In this document: positions 31,370 through 42,360 of the stretch, piece after piece
Layout: every line of letters begins with the position of its first letter
How positions within the stretch are numbered: the stretch's first letter is position 1
Source: Sanguinoderma infundibulare
Lineage: Eukaryota > Basidiomycota > Agaricomycetes > Polyporales > Polyporaceae
Direction of reading: 5' to 3'
DNA length: 64,000 bases
NCBI GenBank assembly: GCA_032821775.1
Contig: JAVLRN010000004.1
Span: 558,001-622,000 of the forward strand
Notes under the pieces: generated by a model
The model's input: the letters and a program-made list of their open reading frames with translations, nothing else
What the model was told of the DNA's origin: nothing
Database searches by the model: none
Made by a program: the position numbers and the translations under genes

Positions 31370-33420
31370 ATTTGTGCGTACAAACCGCGCACGGCCGGGC
31401 GCAGACAGCCGCCACAGATGCCATCCGACCGCTCCCGACCTGGGTGAGGGATCACGAACTACTGCACTGCAATAAACGTGTCCGGAAGAATAAAATGTCA
31501 GTCGGAGTCGTCGGATGACGCAGACAAAGGTCGGACAGTCGAGGTGCACACATACCTGTAATACGACCTCGCATCCCGGGCGGGTGACATCTGTGTGTAC
31601 GAACCGTGCACGGCCGGGCGCCGACAGCCGCCACAAATGCCATCCGACCGGTCCCCACCCCGGTCAGGGATCGCACACTGCTGTCCTGCAATAAACATGT
31701 CTGGAAGAATAAAAAGTTAGTCGGAGCCGTCAGATGACGCAGAAAAAATATTCGGAGAGTCGAGGTGCGCACATACCTGTAATACGACGTCGTATCCCGG
31801 GCGGGTGACATTTGCCAGTACGAACCGTGTACGGCCGGATGCAGAGGGCACCCACGAATGCCATCCGGCTGGTCCCCCCCCGATGAGGGATCACGAACTT
31901 CTGTACTGCAATAAACGTGTCCGGATGAATAAAATATCAGTAACTTGAGCGGTCAGAGCACACAGAGAATTTTCGGAGAGTCGAGGTGCACACATACCTG
32001 TAATACGACGTCGCATCCCGGGCGGGTGACATCTGTGTGTACAAACCACGCACGGCCGGACGCAGACAGCCGCCACGAACGCCATCCGGCCGGCCCCCCC
32101 TCCCGTCAGGCAGCACGACCTCCACCCCGGTCAGGGATTGCACACTGCTGTCCTGCAATAAACGTGTCTGGAAGAATAAGTTAGTCGGAGCCGTTAGACG
32201 ACGCAGAAAAAATATTCGGAGAGTCGAGGTGCGCACATACCTGTAATACGACGTCGTATCCCGGGCGGGTGACATTTGCCAGTACGAACCGTGTACGGCC
32301 GGATGCAGAGGGCACCCACGAATGCCATCCGGCTGGTCCCCCCCCGATGAGGGATCACGAACTTCTGTACTGCAATAAACGTGTCCGGATGAATAAAATA
32401 TCAGTAACTTGAGCGGTCAGAGCACACAGAGAATTTTCGGAGAGTCGAGGTGCACACATACCTGTAATACGACGTCGCATCCCGGGCGGGTGACATCTGT
32501 GTGTACAAACCACGCACGGCCGGACGCAGACAGCCGCCACGAACGCCATCCGGCCGGCCCCCCCTCCCGTCAGGCAGCACGACCTCCACCCCGGTCAGGG
32601 ATTGCACACTGCTGTCCTGCAATAAACGTGTCTGGAAGAATAAGTTAGTCGGAGCCGTTAGACGACGCAGAAAAAATATTCGGAGAGTCGAGGTGCGCAC
32701 ATACCTGTAATACGACGTCGCATCCCGGGCGGGTGACATCTGTGTGTACAAACCACGCACGGCCGGACGCAGACAGCCGCCACGAACGCCATCCGGCCGG
32801 CCCCCCCTCCCGTCAGGCAGCACGACCTCCACCCCGGTCAGGGATTGCACACTGCTGTCCTGCAATAAACGTGTCTGGAAGAATAAGTTAGTCGGAGCCG
32901 TTAGACGACGCAGAAAAAATATTCGGAGAGTCGAGGTGCGCACATACCTGTAATACGACGTCGTATCCCGGGCGGGTGACATTTGCCAGTACGAACCGTG
33001 TACGGCCGGATGCAGAGGGCACCCACGAATGCCATCCGGCCGGTCCCCCCCCGATGAGGGATCACGAACTTCTGTACTGCAATAAACATGTCCGGATGAA
33101 TAAAATATCAGTAACTTGAGCGGTCAGAGCACACAGAGAATTTTCGGAGAGTCGAGGTGCACACATAACTGGAATACGAGATCGCAACCCGGGCGGGTGA
33201 CATCTGTGTGTACGAACCACGCACGGCCGGACGCAGACAGCCGCCATGAACGCCATCCGGCCGGCCCCCCCTCCCGTCAGGCAGCACGACCTAGTGTGTG
33301 GCAATACATGTGTTCAGAAAAATGAAATGTCAGTCGGAGAGTCGACGTGCGCACATACCTGTTTTGGGACGTCGCATCCAGGGTGGGTGACATTTGCGAG
33401 TACCAGTCGCCTCACTATTA
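31370..33420 (-). repeat. Higher-order tandem repeat, right arm
   Basis: About nine units defined by TTCGGAGAGTCGAGGTGC (starts near 31536, 31751, 31972, 32215, 32436, 32679, 32922, 33143 and 33330). Two subtypes occur: A of 221 bp (with TTTGCCAG) and B of 243 bp (with CTGTGTGTAC). The order from 31751 is A B A B B A B', and the A-B pair repeats with a 464-bp period almost without change. The units contain CCGGCC motifs and are the reverse complement of the 12.44-12.89 kb pair. Open frames inside are repeat artefacts. Confidence 0.85.
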
Positions 33421-33436
33421 AAGACCTATTGAGTTG

Positions 33437-33900
33437 CTCAAATTAATAATTGTGCAAATGGACCCTAGTAATCGAACATGCGACCGAGGGTATTGCAGAG
33501 CGGACACCCCGGTCGTGCTATTGAGCACGGTTCATCTAGAAAAAAACATGCTACAATTGTGGTTCAGGACCGTGGTGGGAATCGAACCCAGAGCTTCACG
33601 AGTGCAGGTAGCGCTCATGAAGACGCGTAGACCACTACGCCACGGCAGCTTGTAGCAGTAACACTATTAAGTCACGCACATTATGAAATGTGTCAACAGA
33701 CTTCGATAGCCAGGCGGTTTGTACCACGATGAATATCGCTCAGATGGGTGACAGGCATGAGCATGTATATGAAATGGGCGAGAAGAAATTCAATGTTAGT
33801 TGACATGTGCTCCGGAGTGGGCAGATCCAGTCCCGGACCCTCCCCGGTGTAGCACTGCTATGTAACATGCGACTTCCAATGAATACTTACTTTAAATAAT
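33437..33900 (-). repeat. Repeat block with SINE-like unit, right copy
   Basis: Reverse complement matches 11690-12115. It contains SINE-like copy 3, with B box (33578-33588) and A box (33632-33642). In this copy CTTCATGAG and CTCGTGAAG form a nine-pair stem around an 11-nt loop. Confidence 0.7.
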
Positions 33901-35100
33901 ACATCACACTCCAGGCGGTCAGCTGGTGCGAATGTCGATGCCGCACGGCCGTGGCTAACCAGTCATGGGAAATGCCATGCGGCCGGTCACCGGAGAGGGA
34001 ATGCCTGAGGTATGGTGGACTGAGGAAGGTGATGCCTACTGCCAGCAAGCCTAACGGCAACAGAGCATAATGTCATTCAGCCGGAGTACACCAATCAAGC
34101 AGAAGCGCTCCGGCGCCCTGGAAGAGATGCATACCTGTATTAAAGGTTGCACTCCGGCCGGCGAGTACATGTACGGGGCTACGCTGCACGGCCGGACGTC
34201 ACTACTTGCCTGGTATGCGGTGCCGCGGATAGTACTCCGGAGAATCCATGTAGGTTCGTGAACTCCGATGGATGGAACCCAGCCACAGAAATATTAGTAT
34301 GGCTCTGCAAAAAGCGATAAGTATACCTGCGTTAACAGTTGCATGCCGGCCGGCCGATGCATGTGTATGGCTATGCCACCCGGCCGGAAAGCAGTATTTG
34401 CCCGCATAGCTGACATACATACAGCGAATGCAGCAAGGCAACATTAATGGTCCCATAAACTAGACATCAGTAACTACGAGCAGGAACCAAAAACAAGGCG
34501 ATCCGAGGTCTGATTGCTGAGATATGGCGACCCCTCCTCCTCCCGGGGAGGACAGGATCGCAATATCTGGGCAACCAACAGTAGCATCATTACAATCAAG
34601 GGCTCGCTGGCACCAGATAAAAATCACGATTCCAACCCACCCTTCAGCGCACAATTATGTGAAGAATTGGTGGAGATATGGGCAGATGTTTCCATACCTA
34701 GGGCCCCTATTGCATCTCTGATAGTCGGGTAACTGCTCCTCATATCAATGCGCACTGAAGCAAATTTGAATGGTAGATTTAATTGGCACCTATCAGGGGT
34801 GAAAACAGCGACGGTACACCCCTAGAACATGGATTATATCAGTACTGCTCGGCCGGTGGATAGTCTTGATAATATCAGAACTGCTCGGCCGGTAGACAGT
34901 CTCGACTACAGTCCAAAGGCCGGCCCCGACCGGCCCAACAGCACTTATATCATTTTATCCCCGCCGGCTGACCAGCATATACAGTGTACTACGTTGGAAT
35001 TGTGTGGAAACCCATTAGCGTCCGTATCCCTGACGTCCTTCCCGACCGGTCAAGCTCCAGGCCCAGTACCGCCAGTACGGAGATGACCGCCAAGCTCGGC
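33901..35100. repeat. Right CCGGCC-rich arm of transposon block
   Basis: CGGCCGG motifs occur at about 33978, 34156, 34348, 34378, 34848, 34888 and 34918, with an imperfect local duplication GTACTGCTCGGCCGGTGGATAGTCT / GAACTGCTCGGCCGGTAGACAGTCT, written here as variants of CTGCTCGGCCGGT at 34844 and 34884. No gene. The outer end is probably between 34.9 and 35.1 kb. Confidence 0.5.
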
Positions 35101-35615
35101 CACTATCTTCACGGGACCCGATAGCTGTTGTACGTCAAGTCCGTCTTCCCTCCCCTCGGGTCATAATGTGATATCTGATACGGTGTACCACGATGCGCGT
35201 GCAGTCCCAGTCGCAGAGTGCACTCTGTTCTTTGCCGAGCCCAGTCGCCTGCACAAATCCCGCTGCAATGGATGACAAGTTCCTTCAGAGAGGCGAGGAG
35301 TCACAATCACTAAGTAAGTATTGTAAAACTATCTTTCCCATCACATGTCTCGATTTGATGCGCGGACACGGGGCCACGGGCCTGGAAGGTTAACAAAGTT
35401 CACTTCAGGGCGATGCAGGCAACCTGGGACTCGTTCTGGCAAGCCACAGGACCGATTGAAGCCACACCTCGGGTCCAGTCTCCGAAGGTGGACGGGCTTC
35501 TGTCAGGCGTGTTATAAAACGACGCGTCCTGAGGGTGTCCCGCACCACGCCTTGCTATCTCTCCATTCCGCCACGTGTATCCTGGGAGACGCGCGGTTGG
35601 TTGACAGTCGGAACT

Positions 35616-37692
35616 ATGCTGACCGATGGTCTCTCAGGCATTGCTCTATTTCTCCTCCTAGGTCTTGCAGCTGCAGCGGCGGTATGGAGGAAGAACCGTG
35701 CTCGTTCATCCCTCCTTCCGCTCCCGCCGGGCCCGAAGCCGCTTCCCATCATCGGTAATCTGCTCGACATGCCCACTGACAACATGGTCACCTCGCTACA
35801 CGAATTGAGCAAGCAGTATGGTGCGCACATACTCACAGAATGACCCGAGCAAAGGACAGATAGAGATTGTATTCTTAGGCGAGGTCGTTTACCTCGACGT
35901 CTTCGGGCAACCGATCATCATCGTCGACTCGTATGACGCGGCGGTAGCGATTCTAGGTTCTCGTTCCGCGAATACCTCCGACAGGCCGCGCTTTGTGATG
36001 GCAGAACTGTGAGTGCCCGTGCACAATATATCTGCCGTTAACCGTCGCACCAACATTTGATGCAGTACTGGGCTCACGTTCCAGTTCTCCCTCAAAGGCT
36101 ACGGGAACCCCTGGAGACTGCGTCGCCGCCTCTTCCACCAGCACTTCCACCAGGGTATGGTGCCGCAATACAGACCCATCCACGTGCGCGGAGTGCAAAA
36201 GCTCATGAACAAGCTGCTCGACAATCCGAACAAGTTCATCGATCATGCTCGATGGTAAGTTGCACGGCATTTATGACGGTGCTGACTGACTTAGTCTCTT
36301 CGCGGCGCGGTGCTGTAGTTACTTAGGGGGGTGCATCATGGACGCGGTATACGGGATCGAGCTCGAGGACGAGAACGACAAGTACATGGCCATCGCAGAG
36401 GGGGAAGCGGAAATCTTCAGCGACTTGACGGTCCCGGGGCGATACCTCGTCGAGCTCTTCCCCATCCTGGTGCGGTTGCCGTCGTGGTTCCCTGGCGCCG
36501 GCTTCAAGAGGGATGCCGCAGAGAAGTGGAAGCCGGTCATTTCCGCGAATAGAAGTGCAGCATACGATGTCACTGTCGAGGCGATGGTCAGTGTTGTCGA
36601 TGGAGATCTGATCTAAACCCTCGCTGATTGATTGCAGGCCAAGGGAGATGCACGCCCGTCCATAACAACTTCGCTTAGAGAAAACGCGGCTCGCAAAATG
36701 GGGAGCGTCACCTCCGAGGACGAAGAGGTCTTCAAAGACGTCACCGGCCTCGCTTATGCTGGTGAGCCATCATCAAATTGACAGCCGCACTAGTCGTGTA
36801 CTGACGGTACCATCCCACAGCGGGTGCGGACACGGCAGGTGCACTTCTCTCACGATGTGGAATTCGCCGAACTCACGCGTTTGCAATCCAAGACGTCTGC
36901 AATCTTGACCGCATTCTTCAAAGCAATGGTCGCATTCCCCGATGTTCAGCGCAAGGCGCAGGCGGAAATCGACGAGGTCATCGGACATGATCAGCTCCCC
37001 GACTTCTCCCATCGAGAGCTTCTCCCCTACGTCAACGCACTGATGAAAGAGTGCGCTCGGTGGCACAGTGTACTCCCTCTTGGCCTTCCTCACCGTGCGG
37101 TCGACGAGGACGAATACAACGGTTACCTGATCCCTGCAGGGTCGGTCATCATAGCGAATTCCTGGTAGGGAGCTCCAGTGCTCATGCAGTGATCAGAATG
37201 TGTATCTGACGGCAGTGCCTACCGCAGGGCCATGTCGCGAGACCCACTCGCGTACCCCGACCCGGACAGGTTCATGCCGGAACGCTTTCTAAATCCGGAC
37301 GACCCCAGTGTGAGGGATCCGTTGAAGTTCCAGTTTGGATTTGGGCGCAGGTAAGCGTGCCCGGCGATGGGTCCAAAACTCTTCATATAACGCTTCCTCA
37401 GGATATGTCCGGGCCTACTATTCTCCCAGGATTCGCTGTTTATTGCCATAGCGTCGATCCTGCACACCTTTGATATAGACGCGCCGGCTGGTCGTGAGTG
37501 GATGCGCGGCCTTGGACCCAAGATACCGTCTGGGGGTATTATCTCGTGCGTACAATACGCAACAGGCTCTGGCTGTCGCAAACTCACTCAGGATGTTGAT
37601 ATAGGCACCCGGATCCCTTCGAATGCACCATAACACCACGCTCCGCGATCGCTGCCGTTAATGTTAGGATGCGGGGGGATCACAGTAACTAG
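35616..37692 (+). CDS. Cytochrome P450 monooxygenase
   Basis: Ten exons: 35616-35820, 35864-36008, 36066-36254, 36319-36586, 36638-36761, 36821-36834, 36893-37164, 37228-37350, 37402-37545 and 37605-37692. They total 524 codons (523 aa). Visible features are an N-terminal membrane anchor (IALFLLLGLAAAAAVW), the Pro hinge PLPPGPKPLPIIGN, the I-helix AGADT at the 14-nt exon 6, the PERF region (DPDRFMPERFL), and the heme-binding FGFGRRICPG split by an intron. The frame across the I-helix holds only if the following intron is of GC-AG type (ACG|GCAGGT...AAG); otherwise there is one frameshift. It is likely an ER-bound oxidase of the fungal secondary-metabolism type, first gene of the putative terpenoid cluster. 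Confidence 0.88.
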
Positions 37693-37751
37693 TCCAGCAG
37701 GCGTTGTAACCTGTAACCGGGTGATTTTTTGGGTAGCATGTAGTCGCCAGG

Positions 37752-38072
37752 TTACGAATGACGAGGAGAGGTGTAAGAACTTTCTCCTTTGGATGGGGTT
37801 TGGCGGATGTGGCCGAGTGAGGTCAACAACGTTTCGATGACCGCCGGCGTGTCGGACACGTCCAGAGTGACAACGTCACCGTGTGATCGTGTGACCGTGA
37901 CGTTACGCGCCGCCTTCCGATGTCTTGACCGTGGCCGGACGACCGACGGGACCGTCTCTAACCTCCATGTCGGAGAATCCCAACGTTCACCGCAAACGAG
38001 TCTCTGTATGACATCAACCGCCTGCATCCTAAACCCACTCTGTTCACTTGAATGCCTCACGAGGAAGCTCAA
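37752..38072 (-). pseudogene. Possible gene fragment, unknown
   Basis: A minus-strand ORF ends with a protein-like stretch (SHGDVVTLDVSDTPAVIETL) and overlaps the dispersed repeat. No start, no family; probably a remnant. Confidence 0.25.
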
Positions 38073-38664
38073 CTTCGACCTCTGTCGAATGTTCTCACAA
38101 GGGTACGAAAATTATTTGTGATTACACCAGAGACGTTCCTAACGCCCATGATCCTTAGTTCACAGCTCGACCCCAGTTCCTCAGTGTCCCAGTGCCTTTG
38201 GATGGTGCTGACTAACTCGTCCGTAGCGTCACAATCATCCTCAGATGGTTCTTCGGGAGAAGCGCGGCGCACAATCCGCATTCATTCAGATGCCTTGACT
38301 CTCTCGATCGCCATACGATATCCGTACACGTGAGCGCAATCTACTAACCACCAAAATGTCCCTAGCTTGGGTCATCGGGGTATGCAGGTCAAGCAGTGCC
38401 GAGCGGACACCTAGAACGGCTATGAAGTTTCCCTACACACGGAACTTATGCATCAGCAACCCATGTCGTTGTCCAGGAATCCCTCGACCTGACTCAACTC
38501 TATATTCCGACCGGACAACCATCACCAATGTTCCAGACCGAAGCCGACTCTGACAGAAGGGTACAAGCATATCTATGTCATCATACGGTGGGTGGCACCT
38601 TTTGCTAGGAGATACCAGCACGTTTGGCTCAATCACCCTCCAGCAATTACCGATCGGACTAGCT
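38046..38664 (+). repeat. Dispersed repeat, copy 1
   Basis: Direct repeat of 63374-64000, roughly 85-90% identical by eye, including TCTCGATCGCCATACGATAT-type and CGGGGTATGCAGGTCAA segments. Minus-strand reading gives NNFRTLVRTFD versus NFRTFVRTFN in the other copy, so it may carry a decayed coding piece. It lies between the P450 and SDR genes. Confidence 0.75.
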
Positions 38665-38860
38665 TACCTCCGAGTCATTCGACCTGGGAATGTGGTATGA
38701 CTCGAATGTTGAATTCAATTGGTATGTGCTCCACCACTTGAAACAGGCGGAGATCAGACGGCGATTATGGAGCAGATGGATTGAGGCTGCTCGCAGAATA
38801 AAGGGAGCTGCTCGAACGCCATGGCACGCCCCATATTCCAACTCATCACCTACCGCTGCA

Positions 38861-39958
38861 ATGCCATCCTACGCCATCATCGGTGCTTCTCGCGGAATCG
38901 GTCTCGAGTTCGTCCGACAGCTGGTGAGTTCTCTCTTGGCGATTCTTGACGAGCTCGTCCCAATTGTATATTCTGCAGGCGGCAAGGCCCGATGCCACCG
39001 TCATCGCGGTCGTCCGGAACTTCACTGGATCGACTCACCTCAATGTGGCCATCGAAGGCCTCGACAATGTCCACGTCGTCTCTGCTGATGTCATCGACTA
39101 CGCCACCCTCGAGGTATGCTGTTTATGTTCTGGCTCGTCGTTGATGTCGCTTACATACAACGCAGCGTGCAGCCCAGCAAGTCGCGAGCATCACCAGCGG
39201 AAAACTGGATGTCCTCATCCACAACGCCGCACTCGTGGATCCTGCGGTCGTCATGAAAGGCTTTGATGACTAGTGAGTACGTCGTCGGTTTTTCGGTCGG
39301 GACTGTTTGACCATATCCCTGTAGCTCTGACATGGACGAGCTCGATGCGGCATTCATAACCGCCGTACGTTTGCCCTTCGCTTTCACGCAGTAAGGGTCT
39401 CAGTTGTATGGTGTACCACATTGTACAGTTCAAGGTCAATGTCCTTGGCCCAATCCACGCCATAACTGCCTTCCTCCCCCTCCTGCGCACCTCGTCCACG
39501 AAGAAGATCGTGGTCATTAGCAGCGCGGGTGCAGACCATAAACTAGTTCGAGCCCTCGAGATCGCGGACGTGTCCGCGTACGGCATGACCAAGGCCGCCG
39601 CGCTCGTGGCGACGACGAAGCTCGCCGTGAAGCTGAAGAACGAAGGTTTCATAGTCATCTCGCTCAGCCCCGGGATGGTCGACGTGTCCGTGACGGCTGT
39701 TGATTCCGGTAGGTATCACGCCTACAGTTCCTGATACGTCGATGGTGCTGACATACGGGGCGGGTAGGTTATACCCGCACGCGCGATGCGATGGACCACG
39801 GCGCGGCAGTGTGGCAGGAAATGTACGGCACGTCGTTCGCGGTGATTTCCCCTGAGGCATCGGTGGCTGGACAGCTGAAGGTGATCGACGGACTGAAGTC
39901 GTCCGACAATGGCCTGTTTTTGACTCAGGACGGTGTCGAGTGGGCCGTTCCTACCTGA
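38861..39958 (+). CDS. Short-chain dehydrogenase/reductase (SDR)
   Basis: Six exons, 38861-38923, 38979-39113, 39166-39272, 39325-39364, 39429-39708 and 39768-39958, sum to 272 codons (271 aa). The cofactor-binding motif GASRGIG is at residues 8-14, HNAAL corresponds to the NAG motif, the catalytic Ser lies in VVISSAGAD, and the YxxxK pair in YGMTK. It matches the C-factor/NAD(P)-binding SDRs common in fungal metabolite clusters. It lies between the P450 and a carboxylesterase on the same strand; a decayed paralogue is at 44.4 kb. Substrate unknown; an oxidation of a terpenoid alcohol is an inference from context. Confidence 0.9.
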
Positions 39959-40133
39959 TTGCCAGTGATTTGCACAGAGGAGGTCCCTGTACTGCACGTC
40001 ACAGCTGTGTTCATATTAGCGCGGATGCAGATTATTGGTGGAATAAGCGCGTTTCGCCGTTTCATGCATACTAATAGGAGGTATGCGCTGGTACAATCCC
40101 TGCAAACCGTACAGCAATCCCACCAACATCGTT

Positions 40134-42360
40134 ATGGTCTCCCTCGATTGCACCTTTTCCTCTCTCATTCTGTTCTTTATCCATCTCGCAGCATATCTCC
40201 AACTTGCCTTTGGTTCTCCAGTAGCCCGGGACCCTTCACCGCCACAAGTCGACATCAATGGAACCACAGTGCTTGGCACATCGTACACGTTCGAGGATTC
40301 GGTAGGAGTGGAATTCTTCGGAGGTGAGTGTTCGTCTTCGAAAAGCTGCCTCTGTAAGAATTCCATCAGACGTCGAGTGTCGTAGGAATTCCTTATGCCG
40401 AACCTCCTATCGGTGATCTGCGCTTCGCGCCACCTGTCGAGAAGGATACGATTGGCGTTGCCACGCTGAATGGCACCCAGTTCGGGTCGCCTTGTCTTCA
40501 GCTCAATGCGAGTGTCTCAAGCTCGCTTCCAGAGCCCCGGCGGCGCTGACAGTCGTCAACCAGGCTCCAGGCGTCTCTGAGGACTGTCTCACTTTGAACG
40601 TTTTCCGGCCCTCCTCGGATGTCATCCCAGCCAATGCATCCTTGCCTGTGATGGTATGGATCCACGGCGGAGGATTCAGTGAGGGCTCCGGGAGCCTGTA
40701 CAATGCGAGCGCGATTATCGCGCAGAGTGTCCGTCGTGTGAGTCATGAGCGGCGATTGTGTCCCGATATCTCCCTGATGTTTCCCTCCTTCTGTTGCAGG
40801 GAACACCGGTGGTGTATGTCAACTTGAACTATCGTCTCGGTCCGTTTGGGTGGCCGCAGGGCGCGGAGGCGGATGGCCTGGGAGCGGTGAATCTCGGGCT
40901 TAAGGACCAGCTTGCGGCGCTGTCGTGGATCAAGAAACACGTCGGTGCGTTCGGCGGTGATCCTGAGAAGGTGAGCCGATTTTCGCTCATCGGTTTTCGA
41001 CGCTGACCCCCCGCTCCGCAGGTCACCGTATTCGGGCAGAGTGCTGGTTCGATCTCCATCTCGCAGCTCTACCTCAACTCCGGTCTGGAGAGATACGTGC
41101 GTGGCGCGGTGAGCATACCTCAACGCCTTCAGGCGATTTCCCAACCGAGCACTGGCTGACATTCCACAACGCTCCCGGCAGATCATGGAATCCGGCTCCG
41201 CAGGGACGATCGCGTTGGTCAACGCCTCGCGCCGCCAAGCCGTGTGGGACTTTTTCGTCGCGAATACCACCTCCTGTGCTCACGCACCGCAGAACGACAC
41301 CTTCAAGTGCATGCGAACCGTCGCGAACGCGTCCGAGCTCCTCGCGGCCTGGAACGCTACCGTCAATACGTTTCCCCAGTACGGCCTCTTCGTCCCCGTG
41401 CTCGATGGACCGAACGGCCTCATCCCGGACCTGCCCTCCAAGTTATTTGCCGAGGGCCGCTTCGCCAGGATCCCCTTCATCGCCGGCACTGTCCTGGACG
41501 AGGGCACCGGGTTCACCCCGGAAAACACCTCGAGCGACCAGGACATCGCGCAGTTTATTGAGCTGAACGCAGACCCGTTCGCGCCCAGCCCCTCCCCGGC
41601 TCTGCAGAAGGACATGGACAACATCCTGCAGCTGTACCCAGACGATCCTGCGCTCGGCTCTCCGTTCGGGACGGGAAATGAGACGTTCGGGCTGAGCAGC
41701 CAGTACAAGAGGTTGGCGGCAATCGTCGGGGATGCTTCGTTCGAGGCGCAGCGGCGGGCGTGGATCCGCGCGGCGAGCGCGGTGGACGTGCCCGTGTACG
41801 GCTACCTGTTCGCGGACCGGAATGCAGTCACGGAGCCGAAGTTAGGAGGTGCGTGCTCTCCAGTTTTGTAGACTGAAATCCGGAACGCTGCCTCATTTGG
41901 TCGTACTCGCGCCGTTCGCTAGTGGCACACGCTTCGGAGCTCGACTGCGTCTACGGAAACTCGTCGGTGCTCGGGAGCAGTAATCCGGAGGAGAGGATGG
42001 TCGGTGCGGCGATGATGGACTACTGGCTGTCGTTCGCGTCGAGCCTCACGCCGAGCGACGGTGAAGGGTTACAACGTAAGTATAGGTACTCGGCACTCAG
42101 GTAGCGCTACGTACTTACTCGATTGGTACAATAGGAACAACGTGGCCACAGTACAAGGGGGGCGACCAAGTATGTGCTCGTGCCTTGACGACTGTGGACT
42201 CCCAGTCTTCATGCTGATGCCTCTACAGGTCCTCATACAGTTCGATACCACCAAACTTACCCCTAACTCATCCGAGGCGACGTTCCCAATCATCCCTGAC
42301 GACTACCGAGCCGAGCAGATTTCCTTCTTCAGCTCAGTCGCTTCCGATTTTAGGTGGTGA
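40134..42360 (+). pseudogene. Type-B carboxylesterase/lipase, one apparent frameshift
   Basis: Exons 40134-40323, 40386-40737, 40800-40970, 41022-41108, 41182-41848, 41923-42075, 42135-42169 and 42229-42360. Signal peptide MVSLDCTFSSLILFFIHLAAY. The oxyanion-hole motif WIHGGGF, the nucleophile FGQSAG, the acid residue in VLDEGTGF and the His in VAHASEL are all present, so the triad is intact. Exon 2, however, changes frame between CLQLNAS and VSEDCLTLNVFRP (about 40520-40550), and the sum leaves two extra bases; no plausible intron explains it. It is either a recent pseudogene or a sequence error. The intact enzyme would be a secreted alpha/beta hydrolase. Confidence 0.8.

Noticed and set aside
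31452..33304. Minus-strand ORFs with repeated MSPARD peptides
   Set aside because: They are translations of the tandem repeat units, with no start context or family motif.
31370..33420. CRISPR-like array
   Set aside because: Units of 221 and 243 bp are repeated throughout with no spacer of variable sequence, and the organism is a fungus; it is a tandem satellite.
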